DNA of 64,000 nucleotides from Henningerozyma blattae CBS 6284 (lineage: Eukaryota > Ascomycota > Saccharomycetes > Saccharomycetales > Saccharomycetaceae): the NCBI RefSeq assembly GCF_000315915.1, contig NC_020191.1:372001-436000 (forward strand). The letters run 5' to 3'. The translations under genes and the position numbers were made by a program. Numbering within the stretch: the stretch's first letter is position 1; each line of letters starts with the position of its first letter. The notes beneath the pieces were generated by a model. That model saw only the letters and a program-made list of their open reading frames with translations, had not been told where the DNA came from and made no database searches. Shown one piece after another: positions 60,394-64,000 of this stretch.

Positions 60394-62955
60394 ATGAAGT
60401 TCTCTCATTCGTTACAGTTCAATGCGGTCCCTGAATGGTCGTCCAAATATATCGCATACTCGAACTTGAAGAAACTCATTTACCAATTGCAAAGAGATAA
60501 ACTATACAACAGACTTCCTCACGATCTCCCCGTGGAAAATAGTTCTAGATCCACCATCAGTCTCTTACCCGTGGCCAACCCAATTTCTGAAAGACCCCCG
60601 ATCTTGCCATCCCACGATCCATACACCAAACTCTTCATCAACAAGCTAGATCTGCAACTGGCCAAAATCGATCGGTTCTATAAAAACCAATACAAATCAT
60701 TAGTAGACAACATTGTAGATTTGAAAGACGATTTGAACGACTATTATGATTCCATCAATACCATTAATAGAACTTCTCCACAACATAACAATCTGACCCC
60801 TCAGAATTCCCTGTATTCCGTGGATTCAAACGTATCCCTGGAAAACCCAAACAACAATTCTACAAACATCTTCTCAATGATCTCAAACAATATCCATTCA
60901 TTGACATCCAACAGATCAAACAGTGCCATCCCCGTCGATCTAAAGCAGAAATTGATCTTCAAGAAAAGATTGCTCGAATTGTTCACTCTATTGAACGAAT
61001 TGAAAGATTTCATCGTCTTGAACAAGACCGGGTTCACCAAGATTTGTAAGAAATTCGACAAATCTTTGGAATCTACTCCGATCAAAAAGACATATTTGCA
61101 ACGGATAGAAACTCATTCTGTCGTGTTCAATAACAATTCCATCGTCCACCTGCAAAATTATATCCAAGAACTCATCACCCTTTATGCAAACTTGTTCGAT
61201 CATATGAATCAACAAGACGCTAGAGAAGAGTTATCCTCTCATTTGAAAGAACATATCATCTGGGAAAGAAATACCGTTTGGAAAGATATGATCAATTTAG
61301 AAAGAAAATTCCAATCCACTTCAGTGACTCAACCAGATTCCATCTCTCATTCTCCACAACCTTATGATTCTTCCACACAAACCCCTTTACTCTCATCAAC
61401 TAGCGGCACCACCACAAACCATTATCATTCTACAAATAACAATTCTTTATCAAAACCTAAACATAAGAATAAGTGGAGGTATAACAAAAGATTGGTTCTT
61501 TTCACAGCAATCACTTCCGTTTTCATCTTCATCTTATCCAACAGTCCCGCTACCTACAATTTAGAAGATTTACCAGAAAGAAATTGTTTAGCTCTATTGA
61601 TTTATTCCTCCTTGTTATGGGCCACAGAAGTAATCCCATTATTCGTCACATCATTATTCATTCCACTCCTAATAGTAATGTTCCCTATGTTGAAAGATCC
61701 CAATGATAACCATAAAGTATTATCTTCTATCGATGCATCAAACTTCATTCTATCTTCCATGTGGTCCAACGTAATCATGCTTTTATTAGGAGGCTTCACT
61801 CTCGCTGCTGCATTATCAAAATATAATATTGCTAAAATCATTTCCACTCATATCTTATCTTCCGTCGGGACAAATCCAAAATTGATCTTATTAACAAACA
61901 TGTTTATTGCCTTTTTCATCTCCATTTTCATTTCAAACGTCGCTGCACCAGTAATCACATATTCCATCATTCAACCTATCTTACGTATCTTACCCAAGAG
62001 ATCCACCTATGCTCAAGCGTTGATCTTGGGTATTGCATTCGCTTCTAATATAGGTGGGATGTCTTCTCCAATTTCTTCCCCTCAAAATATTTTTGCTTTG
62101 ACTTTGATGGACCCTTCCCCTAATTGGATTGATTGGTTCGTCGTCTCTATCCCCACATGTCTAATTTCTATCATTTTAATTTGGATCTTCCTTCTATTAA
62201 CGTTTGATTTCAATTCAAATTCTCAAATCCAACAAGATTCTGCCCCATCTTCCTCAACATCAACTACCTCTACAAAACCATTGAAACTATTAAAAATCCA
62301 TCCAATTAATGATCCTTTAAACAATAAACAGAAAATAGTCATCTTCATCTCTTCAATCACTATCCTATTATGGTGTTTTGCTGATAAATTATCCTTCTTA
62401 ATGGGGGATATGGGTATCATCTCAATTATCCCTATTGTAACATTATTCGGTACGGGGCTTCTAACTTCAGATGATTTCAATAATTTCATGTGGACTATAG
62501 TAATCTTAGCCATGGGTGGGGCCACTTTGGGGAAAGCTGTTTCAATGTCAGGCCTATTAGCTACCATTGCTGTTCATATTAAAGAGTCCATACAGGATAA
62601 ACCAATCTTCCTCATTGTATTATTATTCGGAATCATGATCTTAACCATGGCCACATTCATTTCTCATACAGTGGCAGCCATGATTATTATCCCATTGATG
62701 AAGGAAATTGGGAACCATTTACCAAGTGATCATTCAAGACTATTAATTATGATTAGTACCCTACTTTGTTCAAGTGCAATGGGGCTGCCCACTTCAGGGT
62801 TCCCAAACGTAACTGCAATATCAATGACAGATGAAATCGGTAATAGATACTTGTCTGTCAAAACTTTCATCACAAGAGGTGTTCCTTCAAGTTTATTGGC
62901 TTATCTAGTCATTGTAACGATAGGTTTCGGTCTTTTAGAATTAATCGGCTTTTAA
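60394..62955 (+). CDS. PHO91: Low-affinity vacuolar phosphate transporter with SPX domain
   Basis: The ATG at 60394 gives 853 residues beginning MKFSHSLQFNAVPEWSSKYI, nearly the Pho91 start; a TTG frame 20 codons longer is not used. The N-terminal SPX domain covers about residues 1-300, with IVLNKTGFTKICKKFDKSLE and HIIWERNTVWKDMINLERKF. A DASS-type transporter with about 12 helices follows from about residue 365, including LYSSLLWATEVIPLFVTSLF, ASNIGGMSSPISSPQNIFAL and CSSAMGLPTSGFPNVTAISM. SPX domains sense inositol pyrophosphates. S. cerevisiae Pho91 (894) exports phosphate from the vacuole. The match is much closer to Pho91 than to Pho87 or Pho90. Confidence 0.95.
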   Translation: MKFSHSLQFNAVPEWSSKYIAYSNLKKLIYQLQRDKLYNRLPHDLPVENSSRSTISLLPVANPISERPPILPSHDPYTKLFINKLDLQLAKIDRFYKNQYKSLVDNIVDLKDDLNDYYDSINTINRTSPQHNNLTPQNSLYSVDSNVSLENPNNNSTNIFSMISNNIHSLTSNRSNSAIPVDLKQKLIFKKRLLELFTLLNELKDFIVLNKTGFTKICKKFDKSLESTPIKKTYLQRIETHSVVFNNNSIVHLQNYIQELITLYANLFDHMNQQDAREELSSHLKEHIIWERNTVWKDMINLERKFQSTSVTQPDSISHSPQPYDSSTQTPLLSSTSGTTTNHYHSTNNNSLSKPKHKNKWRYNKRLVLFTAITSVFIFILSNSPATYNLEDLPERNCLALLIYSSLLWATEVIPLFVTSLFIPLLIVMFPMLKDPNDNHKVLSSIDASNFILSSMWSNVIMLLLGGFTLAAALSKYNIAKIISTHILSSVGTNPKLILLTNMFIAFFISIFISNVAAPVITYSIIQPILRILPKRSTYAQALILGIAFASNIGGMSSPISSPQNIFALTLMDPSPNWIDWFVVSIPTCLISIILIWIFLLLTFDFNSNSQIQQDSAPSSSTSTTSTKPLKLLKIHPINDPLNNKQKIVIFISSITILLWCFADKLSFLMGDMGIISIIPIVTLFGTGLLTSDDFNNFMWTIVILAMGGATLGKAVSMSGLLATIAVHIKESIQDKPIFLIVLLFGIMILTMATFISHTVAAMIIIPLMKEIGNHLPSDHSRLLIMISTLLCSSAMGLPTSGFPNVTAISMTDEIGNRYLSVKTFITRGVPSSLLAYLVIVTIGFGLLELIGF

Positions 62956-63818
62956 ATCACCTATACCAAAAATTTTTTTTGTACTTCTCCATACTTCTCC
63001 AAACTTCTCCATATTTATTCCTCTTGTTTTACTTGTTCATTTTACTCGTTTGTTTTATTTATTCGTTTTTTTATTCTTTATTATCTACCTATCTATAAAC
63101 TAATGTAACCGCCCACCTTTTATTTCCTTTTTTTTTAATTTTATTTTTTATTTTTTTCATTCTTCCCTATCTAACTTCCACGGAATTTACGATTTTTGAC
63201 CAACTCATCTCGGCTTCCTATTTTACCATTTGCAGTTATCCGTCAATCTCTGTCAGCTTCCTGTTTTTCCAATTCTGGACCTACGCCCCCTACTCTGTGC
63301 ATCTCCGGACCACATTAGACCCATCACGCTAAACATCTTTTGGATTTAAACAATCTCGAGCCGATAACCATTAAAGTACATTTTTGCACAGATAGACGAT
63401 TATTTCAATGCCATCTTTTTTGAAGTTCAATCACATTACAATCAACGATTCCCATTATCATAAAAATCGAATAAATTCTCTTGAAGGTATGTATCATTTG
63501 ATTATTCTCATCGTGTTATTTTCCTTCTTACTTTTTTTTTTTTTTTATTTTTTATTGTCTTGAAATAATTTTAATAGCTTAATCTTGACTTTATTATTTT
63601 TTTTTTTCTTTTTGCATTTCAAACATTCTCGTTTGTTTATTCAAGTTCTTTTCTTCAATTTGCTTAAACAACTCTTTTTTTTTTTAATTTTTTTATTTTT
63701 GTTTTTGTTTCTTTACATTTCATTCTATTTAAAACTATTATAGTTCATTTAATACCTTTCTTCTTTTTTTTTTTATTTCAAGATCGATTATAATATAGAT
63801 AACTATCATAGTTAAATA
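62956..63818 (+). promoter_or_regulatory. PFK2 upstream region
   Basis: 863 bp, very pyrimidine-rich on the plus strand, with repeated ACTTCTCCA motifs right after PHO91 (62982-63010) and CTTCC boxes of the type bound by Gcr1 (near 63173 and 63257). A short ATG frame at 63408 contains GTATGT at 63487, but no branch site follows. Long T-runs fill 63530-63770, suggesting a long, open promoter of a strongly expressed glycolytic gene. Confidence 0.5.
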
Positions 63819-64000
63819 ATGGCAGTCATCATCCCTTTAGTTAACGGTACTTCTTATAATACTGTTACAGCTCATTCTGCTGAATCCTACAAGAATACCG
63901 TCAATTTCTATACTAAATTCTTGGGTTTAAAGACTCAATCTTCCAAGGACAATGAATCAATTTTAACTAACGAAGATATTTGTATTAAAATTGTCTTAGA
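63819..64000 (+). CDS. PFK2: Phosphofructokinase beta subunit, N-terminus only
   Basis: Sixty codons are visible before the window ends: MAVIIPLVNGTSYNTVTAHS, then SYKNTVNFYTKFLGLKT. This matches the N-terminal glyoxalase-like extension specific to yeast Pfk2 (MTVTTPFVNGTSYCTVTAYS in S. cerevisiae, from memory). The catalytic domains lie outside the window. Pfk2 forms the octameric 6-phosphofructokinase with Pfk1. PFK2 (YMR205C) and PHO91 (YNR013C) are on sister tracks in S. cerevisiae, but adjacent here. Confidence 0.9.
   Translation, partial: MAVIIPLVNGTSYNTVTAHSAESYKNTVNFYTKFLGLKTQSSKDNESILTNEDICIKIVL

Noticed and set aside
63408..63818. A first exon and GTATGT donor upstream of PFK2.
   Set aside because: No TACTAAC-like branch site lies before PFK2, and no acceptor gives an open frame into the PFK2 ATG. 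A 5' UTR intron is not excluded, but unsupported.

Overview
This 64 kb window is nuclear DNA of a budding yeast of the family Saccharomycetaceae. It is AT-rich, intergenic regions are long, genes are intron-poor, and nearly every protein matches a Saccharomyces cerevisiae gene along its whole length. The one well-supported spliced gene is CIN2, with a GTATGT donor and a TACTAAT branch site. Gene order interleaves neighbours that S. cerevisiae keeps on two whole-genome-duplication sister tracks: chromosomes XII/VII (BUD6, MMS22, RPL38 with SWC4, CUL3, TFG2, PRP18), XIII/XVI (RTP1, MRPS17, GCV2 with YAR1, CIN2, HUT1, RBD2) and XIII/XIV (PFK2 with PHO91). Several expected ancestral neighbours (SFH1, CWC24, IQG1, SRP68) are missing. 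I infer a post-duplication species that lost a different set of duplicates, for example in or near the Vanderwaltozyma/Tetrapisispora group. The species itself cannot be fixed from this sequence alone.

Layout. 0-22.4 kb: BUD6 (cut by the window edge), MMS22, SWC4, CUL3, a PEX30/PEX31-type gene, RPL38, TFG2, a shortened PRP18, CDH1 and RFA1. 22.4-29.3 kb: a 7 kb gap with no intact large gene. It holds a 440 bp direct duplication carrying an identical 38-codon ORF, and what looks like a decayed minus-strand gene. 29.3-35.8 kb: a giant GPI-anchored, flocculin-like adhesin gene with about 21 long repeats and two islands where the frame slips and recovers. 37.2-53.6 kb: a frameshifted ADD37-like gene, YAR1, RTP1, HSP90 with a perfect heat-shock element, spliced CIN2, HUT1, RBD2, MRPS17 and GCV2. 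54.5-58.7 kb: two identical tRNA-Leu(UAA) genes flanking an alanine aminotransferase gene. 59-64 kb: a GC-rich gene of the YMR206W/YNR014W position, a cluster of CACGTG sites, PHO91 and the start of PFK2.

The genes serve ordinary housekeeping roles: polarity, ubiquitin ligases, chromatin, transcription, splicing, the cell cycle, chaperones, tubulin folding, glycine catabolism, phosphate transport and glycolysis. The adhesin is the clear accessory locus. I see no CRISPR array, bacterial operon, intact transposon or convincing new multi-gene system. The parts most worth a second look are the adhesin's compensated frameshifts, the duplicated 38-codon ORF, the decayed gene beside the adhesin, the shortened PRP18, the frameshifted ADD37-like gene and the GC-rich, CACGTG-dense block near PHO91.
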